Below, one piece after another: positions 1 through 11,146 of a stretch of DNA of 64,000 nucleotides. Under the pieces are notes generated by a model. The model worked only from the letters and a program-made list of their open reading frames with translations. It did not search any database and was not told the origin of the DNA. Both the position numbers and the translations under genes were made by a program. The stretch is from Paraspadella gotoi (lineage: Eukaryota; Chaetognatha). The stretch's first letter is position 1; every line of letters starts with the position of its first letter. The stretch lies in the NCBI GenBank assembly GCA_051294375.1, contig CM119270.1, forward strand, positions 6,115,038 to 6,179,037, given 5' to 3'.

Positions 1-221
1 CGTTGTTTTGAGCTTTAATTAAAAATAATTTAAATACTGCATTTTTTTTTATATTTAAAAGGGAAACGATTATTTTAAAAAAATTATTAATCAATGAATC
101 TCGAATATTGTAGTAGTTTTATATTCACTCCAAACATTAAAGAAGCGATTTTAACTTTTTTTTTCGCTCAAGTAACACTCTAATTCGATGTACTCCTACT
201 AGTAATCCACCCTAACCCTAG
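1..221 (+). other. eEF1A intron (3' part), no gene
   Basis: AT-rich intronic sequence ending in an AG acceptor at 220-221. No coding signal is seen. The exon upstream of this intron lies outside the window in this copy, but a degraded version of it is visible in the reverse-complement copy near 27.5 kb. Confidence 0.6.
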
Positions 222-292
222 GTCGTGTCGAAACCGGTGTTCTGAAGCCAGGCATGGTGGTCAATTTTGCGCCGGCCAACATCACTACCGAG
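222..292 (+). CDS. eEF1A: eEF1A exon a
   Basis: The acceptor AG is at 220-221 and the donor GTGAGG starts at 293. The exon begins with two bases completing a Gly codon, then encodes [19 protein letters not shown] and ITTE in domain 2. Confidence 0.95.
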
Positions 293-2305
293 GTGAGGGA
301 CGGAGATTCTTGCCGTGAGAGAAAAATCTAATGGAACTTTGTACCATGTGGATAAGGCGCTCAATGATCCGTATCTTTTTTGCCCTCTCGGCAGCAATGA
401 AACGGCTTGGGGGTTTTTCGGCCATCCTCACGCTTCTCGCAGGGTAGCGACAAAAGTAGATTTTGGTCATGATTTTACTCAATGAGACATCGGTTCACAA
501 TTGAAAAAAGTCATGTTTATTTAGGGGTGAACTTGGGGCAATGCTACAACTACTACAACTACTGTTAATACTGCGACTTCTACTACTACTACTACTGTTA
601 CTACTACTACTACTACTGTTACTACTACTACTGCTACTACTACTACTACTATTATTATTATTATTATTACTACTACTACTATTACTATTACTACTATTAT
701 TATTACCACTACTACTGCTACTACTACTACTATTATTACTACTACTATTATTATTATTAATACTACTACTGCTATTACTAATACTACTATTATTACTACT
801 ACTACTACTAATACTACTACAACAAAAACTAAAAAGTAAACTCTTCAATCTTTTCCAGGTGAAATCGGTGGAGATGCACCACGAGGCCTTGTCGGAAGCT
901 GCCCCGGGGGACAACGTCGGCTTCAACGTCAAGAACGTTTCCGTCAAAGAAATCCGTCGAGGAAACGTGGCTTCCGACTCTAAGAACGACCCCGCCAAGG
1001 AATGCTCCAGCTTTCTGGCTCAGGTTTACCAAATATAATCTTGTCAATTTAAAAAAAAAAAAAAAAATTAATCATTGAACTTTTGTTTTCTTTTGTTTTT
1101 TTTGTTTTTGTTCGTTTGATTTGTTTTTGTTTTCCTTTTTTTTTTTTTTTGAAGTGTAACCGCTAGTAATCATCATCTTGTACATTAAATGTTCACTATC
1201 ATTACCAATCTCCAATGTACGTTGTACAGGATTAACATCTTCTCAAAGTCGGTCGTTTTTATAGCAGTTTATTAGCAATTTATTCTATAGTTGTAATTTT
1301 AGTCATTATTCCATTTATTTATATTCGTCGAATCTATCAAGATAACAATAAAATGAAATCTACGTACGATTGCCAATTGAAATTTTTTTTTTCTTTTCAG
1401 GTCATCGTCCTCAACCACCCAGGGACGATCAAGCAGGGCTACGCTCCGGTCTTGGATTGCCACACGGCTCACATCGCCGTCAAATTCGAGGAACTTATGC
1501 AAAAGTGAGAATCGAACGGATAAATAAAAACGATAAGGATGCTTAAAAACAATATACAAACAAACATACTTTAGCTACCTAAACAAAAAAAAAATAATAA
1601 CAATAACAAAAAGAATTACTACGTGATCGGTAAAATTTCATAATCTTAACAACTTGAAAGCTACAATTATTTATTATTATATTATTATTTATCATTATAT
1701 TATTATATATCTCTTATTTCAGGGTTGATCGCCGCAGCGGGAAAGTGACTGAAGAAAGTCCCAAGACGATCAAATCTGGCGACGCCGCGATGGTGGAGAT
1801 GGTCCCGTCCAAACCCATGTGCGTCGAACCATTCAACGAATACGCCCCGCTCGGTGAGTGATTGGATAGAACTGGGATAGGATGGGATGGAGATGGAGAT
1901 GGGATGGAGATGGGGATTGAGATGAGTAAAGGGGGATTGACGTGTGTGCTCGGTATTTTCTATGATTTTTTTAAGTTAACAATTACATTACTAAAACAAT
2001 TACTTTTTACACAACCAAAATTTCTCGGTACTATTTTTGAGAATATTTTTTAAAAACTTGTCAGAAACGTGAAAAAAACAGAAATTATAAAACAGCCAAA
2101 GAATGACAACCCTCTAAACCATTTTCAACCTTTCCCCCCTCAATCCCGCCCCCCATCTCCCCCCCCCCTTTTCGATCCAGGCCGCTTCGCCGTCCGCGAC
2201 ATGAGGCAAACCGTCGCCGTTGGTGTCATCAAATCCGTCAAGAAGAAGGAAGCCGGTCAGGGGAAAGTGACAAAGGCCGCCGCCAAGGCTGACAAGAAGA
2301 AATGA
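222..2305 (+). CDS. eEF1A: Translation elongation factor 1-alpha, 3' half (five coding exons)
   Basis: The product is the GTPase that delivers aminoacyl-tRNA to the ribosomal A site in the cytosol. Exons 222-292, 859-1023, 1401-1504, 1723-1853 and 2181-2305 splice with GT-AG borders and compatible phases. With the one G borrowed from the missing upstream exon they give 199 codons including TGA, about the last 198 of roughly 460 residues, so most of domain 2 and all of domain 3. Diagnostic family strings are [51 protein letters not shown] and [18 protein letters not shown], followed by a Lys/Ala-rich tail. The GTPase domain lies upstream of the window. No frameshift occurs in this copy, unlike the duplicates further along. 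Family assignment is certain. Whether the locus is single-copy in the animal cannot be told from here. Confidence 0.97.
546..827. repeat. (ACT/ATT)n trinucleotide repeat in eEF1A intron
   Basis: About 280 bp of interrupted CTA/TTA triplets fill the intron between exons a and b. Open frames reading poly-Leu, poly-Ser or poly-Val through it are artefacts of the repeat. The matching intron in the reverse copy near 26.4-26.84 kb is also triplet-rich (TAGTAG) but heavily altered. Confidence 0.95.
859..1023 (+). CDS. eEF1A: eEF1A exon b
   Basis: The acceptor TTTTCCAG ends at 858 and the donor starts at 1024. It is 55 codons in phase 0, containing [29 protein letters not shown] and DSKNDPAKE, at the end of domain 2 and the start of domain 3. 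Confidence 0.96.
1401..1504 (+). CDS. eEF1A: eEF1A exon c
   Basis: The acceptor TTCTTTTCAG ends at 1400 and the donor GTGAGA starts at 1505. It encodes [20 protein letters not shown] and [10 protein letters not shown], and ends with two bases of a split Lys codon. Confidence 0.96.
1723..1853 (+). CDS. eEF1A: eEF1A exon d
   Basis: The acceptor TTATTTCAG ends at 1722 and the donor GTGAGTG starts at 1854. It encodes [27 protein letters not shown] and ends in the split Gly codon of PLG|RFAV. Confidence 0.96.
2181..2305 (+). CDS. eEF1A: eEF1A terminal exon e
   Basis: The acceptor GATCCAG ends at 2180. It encodes [18 protein letters not shown], then a Lys/Ala-rich C-terminus, and stops at TGA 2303-2305. 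Confidence 0.97.
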
Positions 2306-3010
2306 TAAAGGGGGGAATTTTGAAGACAAGGGGGGGGGGTTTGGGGTATTGGGTAGACGATAGGAATGAATCGTGTCACGTGGCAGACGTTATAGATGAC
2401 GAATGCTTCGTGTCGTAGCGTCGTTTTGCGTTTTGTGTTTCTTCTTGAAAGTTTTGTTTGACCGTTACGCGGTATGGGTTCACCATTATGCACGATGGTT
2501 TCACCGAAATGCACAATGGTTTTTACCTTGACGTAGTATTATTCTCCTTGAGACTAGTCCTTTTTTTTAAGGTAATGGAAAAATATTTTTCTTTTTTGTT
2601 GTTGAGTTTTGTTAAGAATTTTTGGTACTTTTTTTTTTTCTTATATAGCGAAACTGATTCTTTTATGAGGTTCGGTCGCTATTTTTTCTGCTAAAATTTG
2701 TCGATATATTTAACTGAGAAATCAAAATGAATAACTGTTGAAACCGGCTTCATATTTTTATATAAAATAAACGACACTCTAATTTCAATATTTTATATTT
2801 TGACATCAGATAGAAAAAAATTTTAAACACGCCATTTGTGGCACTTAACTATGGGGACAAAAACAAATAAAATCTTAAAAACTACTACTTTTCAAACTTG
2901 CTGATACTTTTGTATCACAAGAAATTGAAAGGGAAGGAGAAAAAATGAAAATGAGTGTAAGTGTAAAAAATAGGTATAGTGTGGCAGCAAGACTTAAAGC
3001 TGCCTCACCT
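2306..3010. other. eEF1A 3' UTR and flank, no gene
   Basis: This is T-rich non-coding sequence after the stop codon. Its AATAAA at 2766-2771 is the best candidate poly(A) signal. From about 2422 onward the sequence recurs directly in copy B (from 4209) and in reverse in copies C and E. Confidence 0.6.
2766..2771 (+). promoter_or_regulatory. Candidate poly(A) signal of eEF1A
   Basis: AATAAA lies about 460 nt after the eEF1A stop codon and is preserved in copy B near 4545. Other AT-rich hexamers nearby could serve, so the assignment is tentative. Confidence 0.3.
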
Positions 3011-3014
3011 CAGC

Positions 3015-3210
3015 CTCGTCTCAATGGCTGAGCAGGCTAAATCATCTCATTCCATCCGTGCGTCCCGGGTTCAATCCCTGGGTATCCCGGTTCTGGCTTA
3101 AATGTGACGGTGCCGGTATAAACATGCCAGTGACAGGAGGCGGTCACTGAGGGTCCGCAGCCCCTACGCCAGTTGGTGAGATACCCCGCGCCCCGGGTAT
3201 CACAGGCTAT
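3015..3210 (+). mobile_element. tRNA-derived SINE inserted in the eEF1A 3' flank
   Basis: The internal pol III promoter is recognisable. An A box TGGCTGAGCAGG lies at 3025-3036 and a B box GGTTCAATCCC at 3068-3078, about 31 nt apart as in tRNA genes. It is followed by about 120 bp of GC-richer body unlike the AT-rich flank. The same flank in copies B (about 4740-4785), C (about 14680-14730) and E (about 23530-23570) runs through without it, which marks the borders as an insertion. A simple functional tRNA is unlikely because the arms pair imperfectly. Target-site duplications are not obvious, and the empty site contains some 20 bp not seen beside the element. Confidence 0.75.
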
Positions 3211-3269
3211 CCTCACTCTTTACCGACCTTAACGTTTACCAATGACAAAAGAAAAAAAAATATGATTAA

Positions 3270-3570
3270 GAAATTATCAACTAGAATCTCTAATCGGGCG
3301 TTGCCTAAGTACACCCCGCCTATAAGCAGGACAAGTTCAGTAAAAGCCTTCCTCTCATGACCCCTAGTTACCGGGTTCAATCCTAACCCTCTCCCTACCC
3401 TGCGGGAAGCGTGACGACGGCCGTAAATCGACTTAGGGGCGTGGTAAACCCTCAAGCTTGGTTCCTAGTCCAGGACCAGTTCCATGGATGCTAGAGGGGT
3501 TAAAAAGTTACGGATAGTACTCCTCAGACAACTTAGCGCCTTATCCACATCTCTTCTGTAGCTGACATTG
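3270..3570. repeat. Possible older SINE-like segment in the flank
   Basis: GC-rich sequence with a B-box-like GGTTCAATCCT near 3370 is present in all copies of the flank (about 4840-5060 and, reversed, about 14380-14600). No convincing A box lies upstream, so this is only a suspicion of an older fixed element. Confidence 0.3.
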
Positions 3571-4154
3571 CCCATGTTAACAGAGTACGTCCCAACAGAT
3601 AAAACTCAGTGGGTCAATGAGTCAATGAGTCAAGCCATGTTCAACATTACGACTTGGTACGGTGTTCATTCTCACTCCGATACCTACAAATATCGTACCT
3701 TACGCCGTACGGAAAGCTTTTTTACTTCCGTGACCTTTTGTTATATATTTATACAAGACCTAATTTTTTATGCAGTGGCGACGACAACTGGAAAAATAAA
3801 ACCTAAAGAGAGAAAACAAAAGGCCAATGGCTTTTCAATTTTGGCCGACTGAAATAGGAAAGAGTAGGAAATAGGAAAATAGGAAAAAATAGGAAGAGTA
3901 GGATAAGTCTTAGGAAGAAAAAGAATAAAAAAATAGAAAATAAAAAAAGAAACGAAAAAAAAAGAAGTTTCAACTGTAAACTTGTCAACGAAAACCGAGG
4001 ATGCGATTCCATAAATTTCGAACGCGCTGTCGATGTCGATGCGAAAATCGGAAAATCGCGACAGATTTGCGGTCAAATTAGACTTATCTTTTTGCTCTTC
4101 CTCTTCCGCCTTTAAACGCGAGTACTCGCGGAGCAACTCTATAAGTCACTTTTC
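3571..4154. other. Non-coding flank to the end of copy A
   Basis: No coding signal is seen. The block ends in AAGTCACTTTTC at the N gap. The identical motif at about 5680-5691 in copy B continues without interruption into a (GGTC)n tract, showing what follows it. Confidence 0.7.
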
Positions 4155-4179
4155 NNNNNNNNNNNNNNNNNNNNNNNNN
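4155..4179. other. 25-N assembly gap
   Basis: There are exactly 25 N. Sequence on the right restarts 1.5-1.7 kb upstream of the sequence on the left, so the true distance is negative, meaning an untrimmed overlap. Confidence 0.9.
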
Positions 4180-5689
4180 TGAGATTAGTTCAGAGAGGAG
4201 TTGTACCTCGTTTTGCTTTTGTGTTCTTTCTTGAAGAGTTTTGTGTGACCCGTTACGCGGTATGGTTCACCATTATGCACGATGGTAACCGAAAAGGCAC
4301 AATGGTTTTACCTTGACGTAGTATTATTCTCCTTGGACTAGTCTTTTTTTTAAGGTAATGGAAAATATTTTTCTTTTTTGTTGTTGAGTTTTGTTAGAAT
4401 TTTGGTACTTTTTTTTTCTTATAAGTCGCGAAACTGATTCTTTTATGAGTTCGGTCGCTATTTTTTCTGCTAAAATTTGTCGATATATTTAACTGAGAAA
4501 TCAAAATTAATAACTGTTGAAACCGGCTTCATATTTTTATATAAAATAAACGACACTTAATTTCATATTTTATATTTTGACATCAGATAGAAAAAAAATT
4601 TTAAACACGCCCATTTGTGGCAACTTAACTATGGGACATAAAACAATAAATCTAAAAACTACTACTTTCAAACTGCTGATCATTTTGTATCACAAGAAAT
4701 TGAAAGGGAAGGAGAAAAATGAAAATGAGTGTAAGTGTAAAAAATAGGTAATAGAAAAAAACAATTGTGGCATAATGTTACTCTTTACCCAGACTTAACA
4801 GTTCATACCATGAAAAAGAAAAAAAAATATGATAAGGAATTATCAACTAAAATCTCAATCGGGCTTCTAATAACACCCCGCCTATAAGCAGACAAGTTCA
4901 GTAAAAGCCTTCTCTCATGACCCATTACGCGGTTCAATCTAACCCTCCCTACCCTGCGGGAAGACGAACGCGTAAATCGACTTAGGGCGTGTAAAGCCCA
5001 AGCTTGGTTCTAGTCCAGACTCCGTTCCATGGACTATGCTAGAGAAGGTTAAAAATTACGGATAGTACTCTCAGACAACGTTAGCCTCGCCTATCCACAT
5101 CTCTTCTGTAGATGACATTGCTAGCGTATGTTAACAGAGTAGTGTCCCAACAGATAAAACTCAGTGGGTCAATGAATGTCAATGAGTCAAGCCATGTTCA
5201 ACATTACGACTTGGTACGGGTGTCATTCTCACTCCGATACCTACAATATCGTACCTTACGCCGTACGGAAAGCTTTTTACTTCCGTGACCTTTTGTTATA
5301 TATTTATACACAGACCTAATTTTTATGCAGGTGGCGACGACAACTGGAAAAATAAAACCTAAGAAGAGAAACAAAAGGCCAATGGCTTTTCATTTTGGCC
5401 GACTGAAATAGGAAAGAGTAGGAAATAGGAAAAAGGAAATTAGGAAGAGTAGGATAAGTCTTAGGAAAGATAAAAAAATAGAAAATAAAAAGAAAACGAA
5501 AAAAAAAGAAGTTCAACTGTAAACTTGCATCGAAATCCGAGGATGCGATTCAATAAATTTCGAACCGCGCTGTCGATGGTCGATGCGAAATCGGAAAATC
5601 GCGACAGATTTGCGGTCAATTAACTTATCTTTTTGCTCTTCTTCCGCCTTTAAACGCGAGTACTCGCGAGCAACTCTATAAGTCACTTT

Positions 5690-5730
5690 TCGGTCGGTCG
5701 GTATGTCTGTCTGTCGGTCTGTCCCACTTA
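5690..5730. repeat. GGTC/GTCT short tandem repeat
   Basis: Runs of GGTC followed by GTCT/GTCG units. Copy A stops exactly at the start of this tract, so it probably caused the contig break. Confidence 0.7.
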
Positions 5731-6605
5731 CGTTTAAAACGCGTATATTGCCATTTTGTTGCTCATTGTTGATTGACGAAAACTCAAATTAAGGGACTGC
5801 TAGCGGACGCCTTCATGAATTCCTAAAACTATAAGGAATAAAAGACGGAATTTTGCAGCAGTGCATGTCTATATAATAACGGCGATCAAAAAGTTTTTTT
5901 TAGTCAGTATGTCATATCATGTGATCAAAGGTAATTATAGACGTACCAAAAAAATGGACTCTTATGACAACAAATGAACAAATGACAGACACACGGATAC
6001 TGAGAATATAAAAATTCAAAAGGCGATCGCGCTTGTCTGTCTTACCCTCTTTCTCTTCTCCTTCTCCTCCTCACTTATAATATTCCTTTTCTCCTCTTCC
6101 TCCCGTTCCTCCTTCCCTGGCTCCCACGGTTGTCTTTTCGCATCGGCTCTCGCGTCGTTCTCCTCCTCTCTCCCTCCTCCTCCTCTTCTCCCGGGCATCC
6201 CACGCTTCTGCTTCATCCTCGACCCACAAAAAAAAAAATCTGTTTATTTTGGCGTCCGAAAAAAAACAAGCGATAGTAATTGGATATCGAGGAAAAAGGG
6301 GACATCGGCCATTGTCGTCTTTGTCGTCTGTTGTTGTTGTCGCGCGTTGTGTCGTCCGACGTCCGTCGCTTCATTTAAGAAGTAATATTCCTCATCATTG
6401 TGCGGCCTGAAGTTAATTGTTTTTGTTGATTCTATGGTTTTGGAAAGTTGAAGATTTTTGATAAGTTTTGAATCGTCGTAGAATATGTGAAATCGTATAT
6501 GTAAAATATGTGAAATATGTGAAGTGGTATATACGTACTTATCTTAGATTATAATGTATTGTGTAATCCTAATTCTGGAGTCTGAAAAAAATGTATTGTT
6601 TCATG

Positions 6606-6662
6606 CGCTCTCTCACACTCGCACTCTCTCACACTCGCACTCTCTCACACTCGCACTCCCGC
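6606..6662. repeat. 17-bp tandem repeat
   Basis: About 3.5 copies of CTCTCTCACACTCGCAC. Its reverse complement is visible in degraded form at about 12580-12690 and 21380-21440. Confidence 0.85.
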
Positions 6663-7025
6663 ACACACGTTACCAACTCGCGCCAAAACGAGAGGATCCC
6701 AACTAGTGAAAATCACAATGTAAATCCAAAGAAATGCTAACGTTCGGCAATTTATAAATATTTCGAGAATATTTTTCATAAATGATTTTTTTCCTCGCTA
6801 GCAAAATCTAACCCGACGTTACTTTTCCCCTTTGAAAGTTCATTCGAAACGGAGACCCTTCGTATCTCTGGTTCCATCTAAACTGGATGGAATCAATTTC
6901 CTCTCTCCTTTATTCCGTTTCGTCTTCTCTCTCAACTCATGGCGATCGAAAATCATGAGAAGAAATTTTAACGACGAACTTTTGAGCTTTAATCCGGAGT
7001 TGGAAAAAAAGGAGGAGAGAGAATC

Positions 7026-7050
7026 NNNNNNNNNNNNNNNNNNNNNNNNN
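7026..7050. other. 25-N assembly gap
   Basis: A 25-N placeholder in copy B. It is followed by an 800-bp purine tract that does not match the corresponding part of copies C or E. Confidence 0.9.
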
Positions 7051-7850
7051 AAGGGCAGGGAGGAGGAGGGGCAGGCGAAGCAGGGCGATGGGGAGGAGGG
7101 GGAGCGAGAGGTGGGAGGTGGAGCACCAGGAGAGGGGCTGAAGAGGGGGAGAGAGGAGCAGCAGGGAGAGCGGGGAGAGAGAATGAGGAGGAGATAAGGG
7201 GGAGAGCGGAAGGGGAGCCGAGAGTGAGAAGAGCCAGCAGGGACTGGGAGAGGAGACGAGAAGGCGGAGAGGGAAGGGGGATGGCGAGGGGGAGAGGGGG
7301 AGGGGGGGAGCAGCAGAGGGAGGGAGGGAGCGTGGAGAGGGGGATGCATCGGCAGGGAGCGGGAGATGTAGAAGCGGACGAGAGGGATCGTAGGGAGGGG
7401 GGGGAGCGCAGGAGGGCGGAGTGCTGAAGAGAAGGATGGCAGGGGACGGAGTGCAGCGAGATGGGAGAGGAAGAGGGTAAAGTGAGTGATAGCGAAGGGA
7501 GATGAAGATAGGGTGAGAGGACGCAAGGAAAGGAGGGGAGGCGGGAGAAGGGCAGGAGGGGGACGGGGGAGGGGGGAGGGGAGGAGGATGGGGGGGGGGG
7601 GGGGAGCGGGGGGGGAAGCCGGACGGAGAGGAGAGAGAGCAAAGACGAAGAGGAGATGGGGGAGACGACGAGGGGGGACCAAAAAGTAGGGAGGGGGAGG
7701 AAAGGAGCAGGGGTCGGAGCAGAGGGGCAGAGCTAAGGGGCGGAGAGGGAGTGGGGGGGGTGGGGAGGGGGGTGGAGTAGGAGGAGAGGAAGGAGGGGGG
7801 GGAGAGGTGGGGAGAAGAGCGGGGAGGGAGAGACAAGAGAGACGAGAGAG

Positions 7851-7882
<32 letters not shown>
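7051..7882. repeat. Purine-rich (GA/GGA)n tract
   Basis: About 830 bp of almost pure G/A on the plus strand, ending in perfect (GA)n. Long open frames through it on both strands are low-complexity artefacts. The counterparts in copies C (about 11080-12180) and E (about 20700-20990) are CT microsatellites of different composition, so the consensus here is unreliable. Confidence 0.85.
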
Positions 7883-7887
<5 letters not shown>

Positions 7888-8214
7888 TGATTAAAGTCTT
7901 TCCGTTAATTTTCCCCAATCGATGAAACCCACATTCGTGTTTCTTGAAGGAAGTAGAGTCGGACCTTTTTTTGAAGGTCAATTAGTTGTTGCTCTTGTGT
8001 CGTTTAGTGTAACGAACAAAATTAAGTATAAACTAAATGTTGTTAGATAACACAGGCTTGTTGCCGAGTAAAGATTCGACACTCGTCGTGGCGGACGCTT
8101 TCTCGTCGTGACACACCAATTGGCGCGGAAGTGAGGTGGAGAGGAAATTTCTTTTTGGTCAACTGATTGGGCTTTCTTTTCCGAGAGTGCCCGATTTATG
8201 ATAGTTTATCCTAG

Positions 8215-8402
8215 AAATTATTTTGAACCTAATACTGAATCCTAACCCTTATCTCTGATTTCTCACTCTTACCTATAACCCTAAACACTAATACTTAACG
8301 CAAATCCCTAACCTTTATCGCAGACCAAATCTCTAACCTTAATAACTAACCTAATCCCTAACCCTAACCTCGAACCTTTAACCTCTAGTCGTGAATAGTT
8401 AG
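8215..8402. repeat. Degenerate telomere-like (CCTAA)n tract
   Basis: Repeated CTAACC, CCCTAA and AATCCCTAACC motifs occur at irregular spacing for about 190 bp. The reverse complement (GGTTAGGGTTAGGG) is at about 10550-10700 in copy C and about 20165-20310 in copy E. It resembles a decayed interstitial TTAGGG-type array, though no long perfect run remains. Confidence 0.6.
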
Positions 8403-8671
8403 CAGTAAAAATAGTAAATATAACTAATTAACCAACTAATTAACTTACTAACCATTGCAGAAGATCTAGAAACTCAAAAGATGGAATCAAGTGGAACCGA
8501 ATGGAATCGGATCATAGACTCGGATAGAAATCACGTTAATAGTAAAAATAAAATGTATTTAAGTAATCAATTCGTGTTATGATGATATGGCTGAAAACTT
8601 TGTGAGGTTTGAATAGTTCGCTTGGTAGTGCTTGCTAGCCAGAACACAAACGAATAAAAGAAGGAGAGATT

Positions 8672-8885
8672 CGAATTTTATCTTTTTAACTATTTTCCAC
8701 TTTCCCTTTTGGTAGAACGTCTTTCGCGGATGGTCTCTCTCTCTCATCTCTTCTCTCTCTCTCTCTCTTCTCTCTCTCTCATTTGTCTCATGGTCTTCTT
8801 CTCTCTCTCTCCGTCATCTCTCTCTCTCTCTTCCCTCTCTTTCTTTCTCTTTCTCACTACAATTTGTCTAAACTAAGTCTATTTG
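8672..8885. repeat. Fold-back of the CT-rich flank segment
   Basis: Having run forward to about 8660, the sequence switches to the opposite sense and parallels 10068-10271 (ATTTTATCTTT, a CT-rich tract, then CTCACTACA and AAGTCTATTTG). It contains the (CT)n stretches at 8739-8850. Confidence 0.7.
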
Positions 8886-8910
8886 NNNNNNNNNNNNNNN
8901 NNNNNNNNNN
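8886..8910. other. 25-N assembly gap
   Basis: A 25-N placeholder at the turn between the forward copy B and the reverse copy C. Confidence 0.9.
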
Positions 8911-11146
8911 TCTATATGTTTTATTCAAGTGGGATTTTACAGAGCAATAAGGTTGTTTTTGGAAAAAAAAATCAAAAGGGAAACAGAAATAAAAAAAGCT
9001 TGGTTTCTTCTCCAACAAGGTTTTTTCTCATTCTATAATTACTTTTTTTTTAAAGTGAAAAAAATCGAAGCTTACTGAATGTAATATCATTTTAAAATAA
9101 TAGTTTTTAGTTTAAATAAATAAGATATTGATAATTTTACTTTTAAAAACGCCGTTACGTTTTAAATTTAGATAGGCATAAGTCGTAACTCACCATTAAA
9201 ATTCGACGCTGGACTGAGAACTTTTGATAAAATACCAATACAAAATATTGACATGCCGGACTGCCTTTCTTGATATTTTCTTTTCAAAATATGGTTTGGC
9301 GCTTCCGACTCTAACATATGCTAAATATAATATGTATATATGGGTAGTATAATTATATTGGTGCGGCGGTTAATTTGTTTTTTGCAATGAAAATCTGTTT
9401 GTTGCATGGACGACGAATTATATTACCTCTTTTGCTCTTTTTATCTTTTTTTTTTTTATCTTTTTACACTTGGGAGGAAAAGTCCCGCGGTTGATTTCTG
9501 CGGGTGTATGAAAAATCGGGTAAGGAGACTTACCATCCTCTCTCATACTCTCTCATACTCGTCTCGGTCTTTCTACTCCTCCCTCTCTCTCGTTTACTTC
9601 CTCGTGGCCCACTCCTTTTTTCGTATTTTTTATCTTTTCTTCTTCCTGTATTCCTCGTCTTCCTGCCTTTTTCTCTTCCCTTTCTCACCTCGTCCCTCTA
9701 TCACCCTCTCCCTCTCGCCCTCTCTCCCCCTCTCCCCCTCCCTCCTCCTCTATCTTCCCCACCACCGCGAAAGTTCTTCAAACTTCCAACGCATACAGAT
9801 TTTGCACGCCTTCTTCTCGCTCTCGCGACCTCTGAAGGCAATTTGGGAAGTTGAGAGGGGTGGAGGGGGGAAGAAAGAGCCCATAGATCATGACTCCCCC
9901 TCTGAGAAGGAATGGAAAAAGGCTTCCCATGATACAAGCGGGCGGGTTTGAGGTCTGGGGGAACAATGGAGGTAGTGCTGAGGACAAAAGCGGTCAAAGG
10001 TTTCAAATCCGAAGATACCGCTCATTTTCCGTCATTTCCTCCCATTTTCGTGCCTCCATTAACTGAATTTTATCTTTATAATATTCCACTTTCCTTTTGT
10101 GTGTAGACCGGTCTTTCCCGTGATGTCTCTCTCTTCTCTCTCTCGTCTCTCTCTCTCTCCTCTCTCTCTCTCTTCTCTCTCTCTCCTACCTCTCTCTCTT
10201 CTCTCTCTCTTCTCTTCTCCATCTCTCTTTCTTCTCCTTTCTCACTACATTTGGTCAACTAAGTCTATTTCGTTTGTGTTCTGGCTAGCAAGACACTACC
10301 AAGCGCACTATCCAAACCAAAGTTTTTAGCCATATCATCATAACACGAAATTGATTACTTAAATACATTTTATTTTTACTATTAACGTGATCTTCTTATC
10401 CGAGTCTATGAATCCGATTTCCTTCGGTTCCACTTGATTCCATCTTTCTAGATTCTACGATCTTTCTGCAATGGTTATGTTAGTTTATTAGCTTGGTTAA
10501 TTAGTTATATTTACTATTTTTACTGCAAACTATTCACGACTAGAGGTTAAAGGTTCGAGGTTAGGGTTAGGGATTAGGTTAGTTATTAAAGTTAGAGATT
10601 TGGTATGTTGATAAGGTTTATGGAATTTGCGTTAAGTATTAGTGTTAGGGTAATAGGTAAGCGTTTAAAAATCAGAGATAATGGTTAGGATTCAGTATTA
10701 GGATTCAAATAATTTCTAGTGGATAAACTATCATAAAATCGGGCACTCTCGGAAAAGAAAAGGTCCAATCAGTTGACCAAAAAGAAATTTCCTCTCCACC
10801 TCACTTCCGCGCCAAATTGGTGTGTCACGCACGGAGAAAGCGTCCGCACGACGAGAGTGTCGAATCTATTACTCGGTCAACAAGCCTGTGTTATCTAACA
10901 ACATTTAGTTTATACTTAATTTTGTTCAGTTACACTAAACGACACAAGAGCAACAACAAATTGACCTCAAAAAAAAGGTTCCGGCGACTTCTACTTCTCT
11001 TCAAGAAACACGATGTGCGGTTTTCATCGATTGGGGAAAATTAACGGAAAGACTTTTACAATCATTCCTTCCATCTTCATTTTCTCTCCTCTTCTTCTCT
11101 CATCTCTCTCTCTCTCTTTCGTCTCTCTCTCTCTCTCTCTCTCTCA

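Larger units (their letters stand above)
4209..8670 (+). repeat. Copy B: direct repeat of the eEF1A 3' flank plus further flank
   Basis: From 4209 the sequence follows 2422-4154 of copy A with many one-base indels and without the SINE, reaching the equivalent of A's end at about 5691. It then continues through new flank (5692-8670) that is repeated only in the reverse copies C and E. No protein-coding gene is recognisable. Near 8660-8675 it folds back into the sense of copy C. Confidence 0.85.

Noticed and set aside
541-1038. Long open frames of poly-Leu, poly-Ser/Asn and poly-Val over the triplet tract
   Set aside because: They follow from the (ACT/ATT)n intronic repeat. The real coding part is only exon b, whose borders and family match are clear.
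3025-3078. A genuine tRNA gene
   Set aside because: A and B boxes are present, but the acceptor and anticodon stems do not pair convincingly, and the unit is part of an insertion with a long unrelated body. A SINE is the better call.
6840-7836. Overlapping open frames of 200-300 codons rich in Pro/Ser/Leu
   Set aside because: All come from a purine-rich tract and run through an N gap. There is no domain, and the sequence is not reproduced in the other copies.
9406-10258. Ser/Leu-rich and Arg/Glu-rich open frames in the eEF1A flank
   Set aside because: Driven by CT-rich sequence. The same place in copy E does not keep any of these frames open.
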